Counted from the first letter of the stretch, positions 49,893 to 60,060 are shown. The stretch is DNA of 64,000 bases from Sva-07 sp963698435 (GCA_963698435.1 CAVOQV010000008.1:124001-188000), one strand, 5' to 3'. Notes: generated by a model not told the origin, from the sequence alone. A program made the numbers and translations.

Positions 49893-50910
49893 GGGTGATC
49901 CTGACGGTGTGTGGAGACGAAGCGGCCCAGGTCGGCCACGGTGTCGTCGCTGACCCCGGCGAGATGGACGAGTGCGTCCCCCTGGTTGACGAGCGGTTGC
50001 TGAACGCGGCCGATCACGATGCCCCGACCCGGTGCGGTCACGCGGGCGAGGCGTCGGCCGACCGAGTCGTGGATGACGCCGAGCTGCTGTCCGCGTTGGA
50101 CGACTTCACCGAGTTCGGCGTCGAGGAGCGCGATTCCGCTGCGTCGGGCACGCACCCAGCTGCTGCTCCGGCTCTCGACGGGTACGGGACGTGGTCCGGT
50201 GTCGTCGGGTTCGATCACCCCCACCTCGGCGAGCACCCGACGGACGCCGTCGACGCCGGCGGTGAGCGTGCGTCGTCGTCGAAGCGAAGTGCCTCGCCAC
50301 CCTCGAACAGCAGCACCGTCGCTCCACGTTCGGTCGCCGCCCCGCGTAGCGACCCGTCGCGAATCCTCGAGTGGAGCATCAGCGGGGCACCGAATGCCTC
50401 GGCGAGTGCGCGCGTCTCGGGATCGTCGAGATCGGCGCGGATCTGCGGCAGGTTCGTTCGGTGATCGGAACCGGTGTGGAGGTCGATGCCCACGTCACAG
50501 CGGCTGACGATCTCGGTCATGAACAGGTTGGCGATACGGGCGGCCAGCGACCCCGTCGGCGAACCGGGAAACGAGCGGTTGAGGTCGCGGCGATCGGGGA
50601 GGTAGCGGTCGCCGTTCAGGAAGCCGTGCACGTTGACGATCGGTACAGCGATCACGGTGCCCGCCATCGTGCGGGCATCGAGCTGGCGCATCACACGCCG
50701 AATGATCTCGACGCCGTTGATCTCGTCGCCGTGCACCGCGGCGCTGAGCCACACGGTGGACCCGTCGCTGCGCCCGTGCACGACCTGCAGCGGCAGCGAG
50801 ATCCGTGTCCCGGTGACCTGGCGGGCGATCGGGAGTTCGCCTGTCGCGGATCGACCAGGAGCCACTTCGAGTTCGCCGATCCTGAACGACGCTCGCCGTG
50901 CAACGCTCAT
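49889..50910 (-). pseudogene. Succinylglutamate-desuccinylase/aspartoacylase-family zinc hydrolase (frameshifted)
   Basis: From ATG 50910 the frame encodes an AstE/ASPA-type domain: WLSAAVHGDEINGVEIIRRV (zinc ligands H and E), RDLNRSFPGSPTGSLAARIA, CDVGIDLHTGSDHRTNLPQI (third zinc ligand) and ATVLLFEGGEALRFDDD. Near 50275 the frame changes (total 1022 nt, one base missing or two extra), and the other frame continues TLTAGVDGVRRVLAEVGVIE and a beta-rich C-terminus with lipoyl-like features, ending HRQDHP at 49889. It removes an acyl or amino-acid group. ATGA overlaps on both sides. Confidence 0.85.
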
Positions 50911-51398
50911 GATCGACGCCGGTTCTTGAGCCGGACGTCCTTCGGTGGTCGTCCTCCGCGGTACGACACGCCCGGGTCGACCAGGAATCGGCGGCGAAGG
51001 GCCTCGCGCCCGATCAACATGCGGAATCCCATCTCGTCACGTCGCGTGAGGGTGATCTCGGCATCGATGTCGTGACCTGCGATCGTCAGCGGTGCACGCA
51101 CGACCGGCCGGTGCTCGATCGCGCCGGAGGAACTCCGGACGTCCCGAGTCGATGCGACTGCTGCTTCGGCGACGACCGCGTCGGCGGTGGAGCGTTGCCA
51201 GGGGTGGATCTCGAAACGCACCCACGGGTTACCGTCCCGATCGAACCACTCGAGATCGAACGCATGCAACGACGACGTGCGAGCGCCGGTGTCGATCTTG
51301 GCCTTCAGGTGAGCGACGTCCCATTGGGGGAGAGCGATCCACTCCCGCCAGCCGAGGACGGGACGATCGGCACGCCGGGAAGGTGACACCGGCGGCAC
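50907..51398 (-). CDS. RimB/RloA-like retropepsin-type protease (DUF785)
   Basis: The 163-residue protein matches the putative ATP-dependent zinc protease family: VLGWREWIALPQWDVAHLKA, KIDTGARTSSLHAFDLEWFD (active DTGA), VRFEIHPWQ, EHRPVVRAPLTIAGHDIDAE and DEMGFRMLIGREALRRRFLV. These proteins accompany RimK ligases and are retropepsin-like. GTG 51398 is chosen because GGAGGGG lies 6 nt upstream; the frame is open to 51437. First gene of the protease-deacylase-RimK operon. Confidence 0.87.
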   Translation of the reverse strand: MPPVSPSRRADRPVLGWREWIALPQWDVAHLKAKIDTGARTSSLHAFDLEWFDRDGNPWVRFEIHPWQRSTADAVVAEAAVASTRDVRSSSGAIEHRPVVRAPLTIAGHDIDAEITLTRRDEMGFRMLIGREALRRRFLVDPGVSYRGGRPPKDVRLKNRRRS

Positions 51399-51585
51399 GG
51401 TACACCCCTCCGGATCGCTTCGTCGGACGATCGCCACGGTTGGCGATCACGTCCTCGAGGGTCGAGGTGAGCGATGTCACCCTGGAAATCCCGGGTCTGC
51501 CGAGTGGAGTGCGATCCGACCTGGCACGATGTCGTCGTAACACAACCGTAATGTTTCGGCTGCACGCCGATGAAGGAAGTCCCCC

Positions 51586-52404
51586 ATGTTGTCCTGGTTT
51601 GCCGCCGCCTCCGAAGCCCTCCTGCTGTTGCCCGTCGCGATCGTCGCGTCATGGCTCGCGCGGACGGTCATCCGAACCCTGACGCGCCGCGCGGTGCGTC
51701 GAGCGCAACGGGCCGAGGGTTCATGGCGGGTCCGCCTCGACCGGCTCGGCGACGACGGCCAGGCCGACACTCGCAAGCGCCAACGCGCCGACTCGGTGGC
51801 GAAGATGATCGGCCGCTTCGTCACCGTGCTGATCTTCACGCTTGCCGCGTTCGGCGGCATCGAGCTGATGGGGGTCAGCCTCGCGTTCGCGATCTCGAGT
51901 GCAGGCTTCATCGGCCTCGCGCTCGCGCTCAGCGGTCAGGACCTGGTGAAGGACTTCCTCGCAGGGACCCGGGCGCTCCTCGAGGACCGCTACGCCGTCG
52001 GCGACGACGTCATCCTGCGCGTCGGAGGGGTGGACGTGCGTGGAACGGTCGATCTGATCGGCAGCGCCTCGGTTCGGTTGCGTACTTCCGACGGCGCGAC
52101 CTGGCACGCAGGGCACCACTCGGTCGAGTCGGTCACGAACCTGTCGCAGTTGCCCGCCGTCAGCGACATCGAGGTGCCGGTCGAGGAGTGGGCGGCCGCT
52201 GACGAACGCAGGGTGGTCGAGCGCCTCGCCGACGCGTCCAATGACGTCGGGTTGACCGGCGTGGTGTTCCTCCGCGAGATCGAGACCCACGAGCCCGACG
52301 AGGAGACCCCGTCGCCGGACACCGTCACCGTTCGCGTCAAGACGAATCGCCCCCTGAGCTCCCCGGAGGCGGAGATCGTGCGCGCCAAGTTGCTCGATCG
52401 GTGA
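51586..52404 (+). CDS. MscS-type mechanosensitive channel
   Basis: The 272-residue protein has a membrane segment near the start (ALLLLPVAIVASWLARTVIR), an Arg-rich stretch, helix RFVTVLIFTLAAFGGIELMG, and the pore helix AFAISSAGFIGLALALSGQD with the Gly/Ala pattern of MscS TM3, followed by VKDFLAGTRALLEDRYAVGD and a beta domain. It releases solutes under osmotic downshock. The C-terminal domain is shorter than in E. coli MscS. Positioned 58 bp before kup, a coupled osmotic role is likely. Confidence 0.88.
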   Translation: MLSWFAAASEALLLLPVAIVASWLARTVIRTLTRRAVRRAQRAEGSWRVRLDRLGDDGQADTRKRQRADSVAKMIGRFVTVLIFTLAAFGGIELMGVSLAFAISSAGFIGLALALSGQDLVKDFLAGTRALLEDRYAVGDDVILRVGGVDVRGTVDLIGSASVRLRTSDGATWHAGHHSVESVTNLSQLPAVSDIEVPVEEWAAADERRVVERLADASNDVGLTGVVFLREIETHEPDEETPSPDTVTVRVKTNRPLSSPEAEIVRAKLLDR

Positions 52405-52461
52405 TTCACTGACGGGCGGTGCGCCGCTCGACCGACGCGACGCAGGAACGAGTGGACGAAC

Positions 52462-54348
52462 GTGAGTGCTCCGGAGACATCGGTGGCGACCCGCCGCGGG
52501 ACTGCCGCACTGGCGTTCGGTGCGCTCGGCATCGTGTACGGCGACATCGGCACGAGCCCGATCTATGCGATCCGAGAGACGTTCGACCACGCCGGCCTCG
52601 ACGCGACGACCCAGAGCGCCTACGGCGTCGCGTCGGTCGTCTTCTGGGCGCTGATCATCGTCATCTCGATCAAGTACCTCTTGTTGGTGATGCGAGCGGA
52701 CAACCACGGCGAGGGTGGCATTCTGGCGCTCACCGCGCTCGTGGCGCCGCCGCGGGGAAACGCCAAGGGCGCCCTCGCGGCCGTGGTGACACTCGGCGTG
52801 TTCGGTACGGCCCTCCTCTACGGTGACGGGTTGATCACCCCGGCGATCTCGGTGCTCAGCGCCGTGGAGGGCTTCGAGGTCGCGAGCACCGCGTTCGAGC
52901 GTTTCGTGATCCCGATCTCGATCGTGATCCTGGTCGGGTTGTTCGCCGTGCAGCGCCATGGCACCGCGCGGATCTCGTCGGTGTTCGGGCCGGTGATGCT
53001 CGTCTGGTTCGGCACGCTGGGCGTCCTCGGTCTCAACCAGGTCCTCCAGCACCCCGGTGTCGTTCGCGCGATCTCGCCGTCCTATGCGGTCGAGTTCTTC
53101 GTCAACCAACCGGGCAATGCCTTCGTGGCGCTCGGTTCGATCTTCCTGGTGGTCACCGGTGGCGAGGCCCTGTACGCCGACATGGGACACTTCGGTCGTC
53201 GGCCGATCCAGTTCAGTTGGTACGCGCTCGTCCTGCCCGCTCTGGTGTTGAACTACTTCGGGCAGGCGGCGCTGGTCGTTGCCGATCCGAGCGCCATGGA
53301 GAGCCCGTTCTACCGTCTCGCTCCGTCCTGGGCGATCGTGCCGCTCGCCGTGCTGGCGACGTGCGCCACCGTGATCGCCTCGCAGGCCCTGATCTCCGGT
53401 GCGTTCTCGCTCACTGCTCAGGCGGTGCAACTCGACTATCTCCCACGCATGCGGATCACCCACACCTCGCCCGACCACGTCGGGCAGATCTACGTCCCGG
53501 TCGTGAACTGGCTGTTGATGATCGGCTGTGTCGGCCTCGTCCTGGGGTTCCGCTCGTCGGCCAACCTCGCCTCGGCATACGGCATCGCCGTCACCATGAC
53601 GATGCTGATCACGACGCTGCTCTTCTTCCGGGTGGCGCGCACTCGGTGGAGTTGGTCGCTCGCCCGAGTGCTGACCGTCTGCGTTCCGCTGTTCGTGGTC
53701 GACATCGCCTTCCTGTCGGCCAACCTGGTCAAGGTCGTCTCGGGTGGATGGTTCCCACTGCTGGTCGGCCTGATCCTCGTCGTGTTGATGACGACGTGGA
53801 GGAAGGGTCGGCAACTGGTGGCGGCGAGGATCCACCGGGGTGAGCGTCCGATCGAGGTCGTCGTCCACGAGGCGGTGGTCGCCGACGCCGCACGCGTCCC
53901 CGGGATCGCGGTCTACATGTTCAAGGACGCCGGTGCCGCTCCACCCGCACTGATCACGAACATCACGCACAATCACGTCCTCCATCAGCTGACCCTGATG
54001 GTCTCGGTCGAGACCGACGACATCCCTCGGGTCCCCGAGGCAGAGCGGTTGACGACACGCAAGGTCGGCCCCGGCATCCAGCAGGTGACGCTCCGGTTCG
54101 GGTACCTCGACGATCCCGACGTCCCGGCCGCGCTCTCGCTCCTGGACCTGCCCGGACAGGACTTCGATCCGGAGAAGGTGACCTACTTCATCGGGCGGGA
54201 GTCCGTGACGGCGACGAAGGCGCCGGGCATGCATCCGGCGCGCGAGCGGCTCTTCGTGGCGATGAACCGCAGTGCCGGGAGCGCCACCCGCTTCTTCTCG
54301 TTGCCGGTCGAGCGCGTCTTCGAAGTCGGAACCCTCGTGGAGATCTGA
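52462..54348 (+). CDS. kup: Kup-type potassium uptake protein
   Basis: The 628-residue protein shows the Kup signature GDIGTSPIYAIRE at residues 27-39, helix 2 with VFWALIIVISIKYLLLVMRA then DNHGEGGILALTALV, FGTALLYGDGLITPAISVLS, and GGEALYADMGHFGRRPIQFS, with twelve hydrophobic segments, and a C-terminal cytoplasmic domain of about 170 residues. Kup imports K+ with H+. GTG start at 52462. Confidence 0.95.
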   Translation: MSAPETSVATRRGTAALAFGALGIVYGDIGTSPIYAIRETFDHAGLDATTQSAYGVASVVFWALIIVISIKYLLLVMRADNHGEGGILALTALVAPPRGNAKGALAAVVTLGVFGTALLYGDGLITPAISVLSAVEGFEVASTAFERFVIPISIVILVGLFAVQRHGTARISSVFGPVMLVWFGTLGVLGLNQVLQHPGVVRAISPSYAVEFFVNQPGNAFVALGSIFLVVTGGEALYADMGHFGRRPIQFSWYALVLPALVLNYFGQAALVVADPSAMESPFYRLAPSWAIVPLAVLATCATVIASQALISGAFSLTAQAVQLDYLPRMRITHTSPDHVGQIYVPVVNWLLMIGCVGLVLGFRSSANLASAYGIAVTMTMLITTLLFFRVARTRWSWSLARVLTVCVPLFVVDIAFLSANLVKVVSGGWFPLLVGLILVVLMTTWRKGRQLVAARIHRGERPIEVVVHEAVVADAARVPGIAVYMFKDAGAAPPALITNITHNHVLHQLTLMVSVETDDIPRVPEAERLTTRKVGPGIQQVTLRFGYLDDPDVPAALSLLDLPGQDFDPEKVTYFIGRESVTATKAPGMHPARERLFVAMNRSAGSATRFFSLPVERVFEVGTLVEI

Positions 54349-54363
54349 GCCCTTCGGCCCCGC

Positions 54364-55329
54364 TCAGGGGCAGCCGAACTCGGTGGTGATGACTCGGCCG
54401 ATGCGGTCGGCGGCGCTGGGAGCGAGGTCGGTGACGACGAAGGAGCGCTGGAGCCACCGGTCGGTGCCATCGAAGCGGGCTCTGAACGGCGACCGACCAT
54501 GGACGGCGACGTTGTTGTCGACGACGAGCAGATCGCCGGGCTCGAGCACGACCGATGTCTCAACGGCGGCAATCGCGGATCGCACGGCGGCCAGGACGTC
54601 GTCGGCAGTCGAGTCGACGCCCACGGTGAGGTCGGCGTCGAAGATGAACGTCGGCTCGCTGCGTGTGCCCGTGACGAGGGGCCGTGCGGGGCCGAGCTCG
54701 TTGACTCGTCCGCCGAGGAAGCTGGCGTCGACGGCGGTTCGGAAACGGGGTTCGAACATCACCTCAACGACGTCGTCGGGAAGGTGATCCATGATCTCGT
54801 GCACCGACGCGAGCGTCGTGTGCGCAGCGGGATCGCCACGCAGGCACAGCAGCAGGAGATAGCGGGGGCGATGCGGGTGGAACGCCGTCTCGGTGTGGAA
54901 CATCAGGTTCGAACGCGACGACGTCGACGTCTGCCGGTCGGCGTCGGTCGGTGTCGGCACGATGTTCTGCACGATGCGCCCGCCGTGTTCGGGGACGTAG
55001 CCGACCGGCTGGCCGAGGCGCCGGGCCACGGTGAGCAGTGCGAGCTCGGTCGCGAGATCCTTGGCGACCGGCGTCTCGGGAGTCGAGGGAGTGGGTGGGA
55101 GTTCGCCGATCGGCACGTTGCGCAGCAGGAGAGCGCCTGCGCGCGGCGGTCCAACGGTGAAGCGCACGAGGGCGTCGTCGACGTCGGCGGGCAGGGTCCG
55201 TGCGCCGACCGCCGCGGCGTGCACCAGTTCCTCACCGAGGTCGCTGCCCAGTGCACCGGTCGCGGCGACGCGCCATCCCGAAGCATCCACGGCCGGCAGG
55301 GCCACGAGGGTGTCGGTGACGTGGTTCAT
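54364..55329 (-). CDS. TauD/TfdA-family Fe(II)/2-oxoglutarate dioxygenase
   Basis: The 321-residue protein has the jelly-roll motif set: SNLMFHTETAFHPHRPRYLL with the HxE pair of the iron facial triad, a 2OG region, and LEPGDLLVVDNNVAVHGRSP with the distal His, followed by FRARFDGTDRWLQRSFVVTD with the 2OG-binding Arg. This is close to clavaminate-synthase-like and amino-acid hydroxylase relatives, not sulfonate-type TauD. The substrate is unknown. ATG 55329 has GGAGGTG 5 nt upstream. It is divergent from the RpiR regulator; operator-like repeats lie between. Confidence 0.87.
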   Translation of the reverse strand: MNHVTDTLVALPAVDASGWRVAATGALGSDLGEELVHAAAVGARTLPADVDDALVRFTVGPPRAGALLLRNVPIGELPPTPSTPETPVAKDLATELALLTVARRLGQPVGYVPEHGGRIVQNIVPTPTDADRQTSTSSRSNLMFHTETAFHPHRPRYLLLLCLRGDPAAHTTLASVHEIMDHLPDDVVEVMFEPRFRTAVDASFLGGRVNELGPARPLVTGTRSEPTFIFDADLTVGVDSTADDVLAAVRSAIAAVETSVVLEPGDLLVVDNNVAVHGRSPFRARFDGTDRWLQRSFVVTDLAPSAADRIGRVITTEFGCP

Positions 55330-55348
55330 GTGGGCACCTCCTGCGCGT

Positions 55349-55385
55349 TGGAACGGGTGTTCCACTGTATCACATCGATGGAACA
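55349..55385. promoter_or_regulatory. Repeated TGGAAC half-sites, candidate RpiR operator
   Basis: TGGAAC (55349-55354), GTTCCA (55359-55364) and TGGAAC (55379-55384) form one tight palindrome and one wider one (TGTTCCA 55358-55364 with TGGAACA 55379-55385), between the dioxygenase start and the RpiR start. This is the usual arrangement for a RpiR-type regulator controlling the divergent gene and itself. Confidence 0.6.
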
Positions 55386-55422
55386 GATTCGATCAGTCGG
55401 TGTCGGGCTACCGTGCCGACGC

Positions 55423-56277
55423 ATGGATCTGGAGCGACGATTGGCCGAGCGGGCGACCGCGCTGACCCCGTCGGAGCGTCGGATCGGCGAAACGATCCTC
55501 GCCGCCCCGAATCTCGTTGCCTTCGGGACCGTCGCCGACGTGGCCGAGGCCGCACGAACGGGGACCGCCACGGTGGTGCGCTTCGCCGTGAAGCTCGGCT
55601 TCGACGGGTACTCGCGGCTGCAGGCATCGGTCCAGCGCGACCTGGGCGGTCAGTTACGGCCCGCGGTCGAGCGCATCCGCGACCAGCCGGTCGGAGACGA
55701 CACGCTGGCGCGGCGACACGCCGAGGTCGAGGCGGCCAACGTCCGGTCGACGCTCGAATCGATCCGTGCCGGTGACGGGCGGGCGGTCGTCGACCGCCTC
55801 GCAGACGACAACGCGCCGGTCCTGGTGCTCTCCGGTGTCGCGTCGCGTGGCGTGGCGCTGCAGTTCGTCGGCGACCTCGACCAGCTCCGACCGGGCGTCC
55901 GTCTGCTCGACGGGACGCAGGTCGACGTCGTCAGGACACTCGCGCTCACCGAGCCCGGCGCGACCCTCCTCGTGCTCGACCTCCGCCGATACGAGCGCTG
56001 GCTGATCGACGCGTTGACGGCGGCGCGCGGGCGCGGCGCCTGGACCGTCGCCGTCACCGACAGCGTGCTGTCACCGCTCGCAACGGTCGCCGAGTGCTCG
56101 TTCGTCGTGGCGGCGGCATCGACCGGGCCGTTCGACAGCCACGTCGGCACGCTGGCGTTGCTCAACCTGTTCGTCGTCGAGGTCGCCGCCGCCCGGCGCG
56201 AACACGCCGCCGAGCGGCTCGAGGCGATCGAGCAGGCCTGGAGCGCGGCCGACGCTCTCGCCGACGACGGGAAGTAG
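55423..56277 (+). CDS. MurR/RpiR-family transcriptional regulator
   Basis: The 284-residue protein has an RpiR-type HTH (TPSERRIGETILAAPNLVAF; TVADVAEAARTGTATVVRFA; VKLGFDGYSRLQASVQRDLG) and a SIS-like domain whose sugar-phosphate motif is degraded (VLVLSGVASRGVALQFVGDL, VVAAASTGPFDSHVG). Ligand may not be a sugar phosphate. TACCGT lies 8 nt before ATG 55423, consistent with leaderless start. It is followed after 10 bp by aguB, so it may also govern agmatine use. Confidence 0.88.
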   Translation: MDLERRLAERATALTPSERRIGETILAAPNLVAFGTVADVAEAARTGTATVVRFAVKLGFDGYSRLQASVQRDLGGQLRPAVERIRDQPVGDDTLARRHAEVEAANVRSTLESIRAGDGRAVVDRLADDNAPVLVLSGVASRGVALQFVGDLDQLRPGVRLLDGTQVDVVRTLALTEPGATLLVLDLRRYERWLIDALTAARGRGAWTVAVTDSVLSPLATVAECSFVVAAASTGPFDSHVGTLALLNLFVVEVAAARREHAAERLEAIEQAWSAADALADDGK

Positions 56278-56287
56278 CGTCGCGACG

Positions 56288-57166
<879 letters not shown>

Positions 57167-57172
<6 letters not shown>

Positions 57173-57267
57173 GCGAACCGTCCGTATTCGGTCGTTCCGC
57201 TCATCGCAAGGGCGGCCCGACGGGTTGCGATGAGCGAACCGTCCGTATCCGGTCACTTCGCTCATCG
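57167..57267. repeat. Array of two 40-bp palindromes, 61-bp period
   Basis: Copies at 57167-57206 and 57228-57267. The first has a one-base change in the right arm (TTCCGCTCATCG). Between aguB and aguA on the same strand, with the first arm containing the aguB stop codon. Together with the other sites it shows a preference for gene ends, not for convergent spaces alone. Confidence 0.93.
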
Positions 57268-57293
57268 CGGTGGGTGGGACGGGGGGACCGGAC

Positions 57294-58302
57294 GTGACGC
57301 GGCTGCCGGCGGAGTGGGAACCGCACGACGGGACAGCAATGTGCTGGCCGGCGTGTGCGGACATGTGGGGTGACCTGTACGCCGACGCCGAGGCCGCCCA
57401 CGCCGAGGTCGCGAACGCGATCGCCCGCTTCGAGCCGGTGACGATGCTGGCGGCACCGCGCACCGCCGAGCGCGTCTGCTGCGATGTGCGGGCCGGGTGT
57501 CGACGTGATCGAGCAGCCGATCGACGACTCGTGGTTCCGTGACTCCGGCCCGATCTACGTGCTCGACGATGCCGGCGATCGGGTGGCGACCGCCTGGGGG
57601 TTCAACTCGTGGGGCGAGAAGTTCCTGCCGTACGACGATGATGCTGCCGCTGCCTCCCGCTTCGCCGAGGGGCGAGGCGATCCGGTCCGGTCGATCGACA
57701 TGGTGTTCGAGGGCGGCTCGATCACCGGTGACGGCGACGGGACACTCGTCACCACGACGCAGTGCTTGATGCACCCCAACCGGAACCCGACGATGACCCA
57801 GGTGGAGATCGAATCGACGCTGCGCGCCGAGCTCGGCGCCGAACGCACGATCTGGCTCCCCCACGGTCTCGCGCTCGATGACGACACCGACGGCCACGTC
57901 GACAACATCGCCGCCTTCTCCGCGCCGGGCCGTCTGGTGCTGCAGGGCTGTGACGATCCCGACGAGGCCGACTGGCTGCGCCTCGACGTCGACCGTCGTG
58001 TCGCCCAGGGTGCACTCGACGCACGCGGGCGGGGGATCGATGTCGTCACCGTGCCCGTCCTGCCCTTCGCCGAGATCGATCGCGGCGAAGGCCTCGAGCG
58101 GGTGGTCGTCCCGTACCTCAACTACTACCTGGGCAACGGCTTCGTCCTCGTGCCGACCTGCGGACACGACGCCGACGCCGACATGGTCGCCCTGATCGCA
58201 GAGCTGTACCCCGGCCGGGAGGCGGTCGCCCTCGACGTCGGCGCGATCCTCGCCGCCGGTGGCGGCGGCATCCACTGCATCACCCAACAACTCCCCGCCT
58301 GA
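57294..58302 (+). pseudogene. aguA: Agmatine deiminase (frameshifted near residue 62)
   Basis: GTG 57294 (after GGGGGG) starts RLPAEWEPHDGTAMCWPACA, typical for agmatine deiminase. At about 57480 one surplus base breaks the frame; the other frame continues MCGPGVDVIEQPIDDSWFRD, DSGPIYVLDDAG, GGSITGDGDGTLVTTTQCLM, HGLALDDDTDGHVDNIAAFS and the catalytic Cys in AAGGGGIHCITQQLPA at the end. It produces N-carbamoylputrescine, the substrate of aguB next door. If the frameshift is real, the pathway is cut. Confidence 0.9.
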
Positions 58303-58303
58303 C

Positions 58304-58672
58304 ATGGAGACCGCGCGGGTGGACCAATGGTTGTGGTCGGTGCGGATGACCAAGACGCGTAGCGATGCGGCCGCGGCGTGTCGAGGCGGCCACGTGAAGG
58401 TCAACGGCAAGACGGCCAAACCGGCCACGGCGGTCAAGGTCGGTGACCGCGTCGAGGCCTACCTCCACGACCGGGAACGCATCCTCGAGGTGACCACGCT
58501 GATCGTCAAGCGCGTCGGCGCCGCTGTCGCCGTCGACTGCTTCGTGGATCACAGTCCGCCGCCACCCGAGCGCGAACAGTTCGTTCCGGTGTTCGAGCGT
58601 GATCGCGGGGCTGGGCGTCCGACGAAACGCGACAAGCGGCAACTCGATCGGCTCCGAGGTCGCTCGAAGTGA
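58304..58672 (+). CDS. S4-domain RNA-binding protein (HslR-like)
   Basis: The 122-residue protein starts RVDQWLWSVRMTKTRSDAAA and GGHVKVNGKTAKPATAVKVG, an S4 domain, then a C-terminal basic tail (PTKRDKRQLDRLRGRSK) as in HslR/Hsp15. In E. coli HslR binds stalled 50S subunits carrying nascent chains. ATG 58304 is 1 bp after the aguA stop, so it is cotranscribed although the roles look unrelated. Confidence 0.9.
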   Translation: METARVDQWLWSVRMTKTRSDAAAACRGGHVKVNGKTAKPATAVKVGDRVEAYLHDRERILEVTTLIVKRVGAAVAVDCFVDHSPPPPEREQFVPVFERDRGAGRPTKRDKRQLDRLRGRSK

Positions 58673-58700
58673 TCGTCCGCATCGCTAGCGTGCGCGACAC

Positions 58701-60023
58701 GTGTCGCTGAGCGAGCCTCTCCCCGAACCGCACCTCGAGCGATCGCACGAGGAGCACCTTCATCCGGCGGTGCGCGGTGGCGTGGCCCTGTGGACCTTGT
58801 TCCTCGGGTTCACGATGCTGATGGTCGGCAACGGCCTCAACCTTGCCGTTCTCGGCGTTCGGATGGTCGACGAAGGCTTCGACGTGCGCACCAGCGGTGT
58901 AGTGATGGCGTGCTACTTCGCCGGGTTCCTGCTCGGGCCGATTCTCGTCGTGAAATGGCTGTCGGGCGTGGGCCACATCCGGGTGTTCGCGAGCCTCGCG
59001 TCGATCGCCTCGTGCGTCGTGCTGGCGCACTTCGTGTGGGTGAACCCGTTCAGTTGGGGCGTCCTGCGCTTCGTGTTCGGCTTCTGCATGGCGGGGCTGT
59101 ATGTCGTGGTCGAATCGTGGTTGAACGACGCGTCGACGCCGCGCACCCGCGGTCGGACGCTTGCGGTCTACATGATCGCGTCGATGGGCGGCCTGGGCCT
59201 CGGACAGCTGCTCATCGCGACCGGCGATCCCGGCGACGCCCTGCTCTTCGTCGTCGCTTCGATCCTCGTGTCGATGTCGTTCGTGCCGTTCGCCCTCGCC
59301 GCCACCACCGATGCGCCGCCGGTGCGTGTGTCGCCCACGATGAAGGTGCGCGAGTTCTTCCGCGCCGCCCCGACCGGGATGGTGGGCATCTTCTTCGTCG
59401 GCGCGTCGCACGGCATCCTGTTCGGGCTCAGTGCGGTGTACGCCACGCGCGCCGGCTTCGGGCCGCGGATGACCGCTGCCTTCCTGGCGCTTCCGTCGCT
59501 CGGGGCGCTCGTGTTCCAGTGGCCGATCGGTTGGACCTCCGACCGCCTGCCACGCCGCGGCGTGATCTTCGTGGTGGCGGTCGCCGCGGCGTCGGTCGCG
59601 ACCGTGCTCGGGATGATGCCGGAGGGCAGCAACATGGCGCTGCCGGTGATCTTCGTGCTCGGAGGTCTCACGTTTCCGCTCTACTCGCTCCTGCTGTCGC
59701 ACACGCTCGATCGTGCGGCCCCTGGCACGGCGATGGGGGCGAGCGGCACGTCGCTTCGCGTCAACGGCACCGGCGCCGTGATCGGGCCGATCGTTGCGGG
59801 CGCGGTCATGTCGTCGCTCGGAGAGACCTCGTTCTTCTGGGCCCTCGTGGTCACGCACGGTCTGATCGCTGTGTACGTGGCGTATCGACTGGTCGCCGAA
59901 GATGCCGTGCCGACGGCGCTCCAAGGCCCGTTCGTCCCGGTGCCTGCCCGTGCGACCGACTTCGCGATCCGTCTCACGGCGCGCCCGTTGCGGGCGTCGC
60001 GCGAACGTCTGCGTCGCCAGTGA
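58701..60023 (+). CDS. MFS transporter (YcaD-like)
   Basis: The 440-residue protein has twelve hydrophobic segments, first ALWTLFLGFTMLMVGNGLNL, with MVDEGFDVRTSGVVMACYFA, FGFCMAGLYVVVESWLNDAS typical of the YcaD/YfkF-type group, and RTRGRTLAVYMIASMGGLGL. Substrate unknown. A TAGCGT box 9 nt before GTG 58701 suggests a leaderless mRNA. Confidence 0.9.
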   Translation: MSLSEPLPEPHLERSHEEHLHPAVRGGVALWTLFLGFTMLMVGNGLNLAVLGVRMVDEGFDVRTSGVVMACYFAGFLLGPILVVKWLSGVGHIRVFASLASIASCVVLAHFVWVNPFSWGVLRFVFGFCMAGLYVVVESWLNDASTPRTRGRTLAVYMIASMGGLGLGQLLIATGDPGDALLFVVASILVSMSFVPFALAATTDAPPVRVSPTMKVREFFRAAPTGMVGIFFVGASHGILFGLSAVYATRAGFGPRMTAAFLALPSLGALVFQWPIGWTSDRLPRRGVIFVVAVAAASVATVLGMMPEGSNMALPVIFVLGGLTFPLYSLLLSHTLDRAAPGTAMGASGTSLRVNGTGAVIGPIVAGAVMSSLGETSFFWALVVTHGLIAVYVAYRLVAEDAVPTALQGPFVPVPARATDFAIRLTARPLRASRERLRRQ

Positions 60024-60060
60024 CCGGTCCGGTCGGCGGCGCAGGCTCGGCATGGGCCGA

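Noticed and set aside
51721..54234. 837-codon open frame on the minus strand opposite the MscS and Kup genes
   Set aside because: It is an antisense shadow produced by high GC in codon position 3; the plus-strand genes have full family motifs and the antisense product is His/Arg/Asp-rich without any motif.
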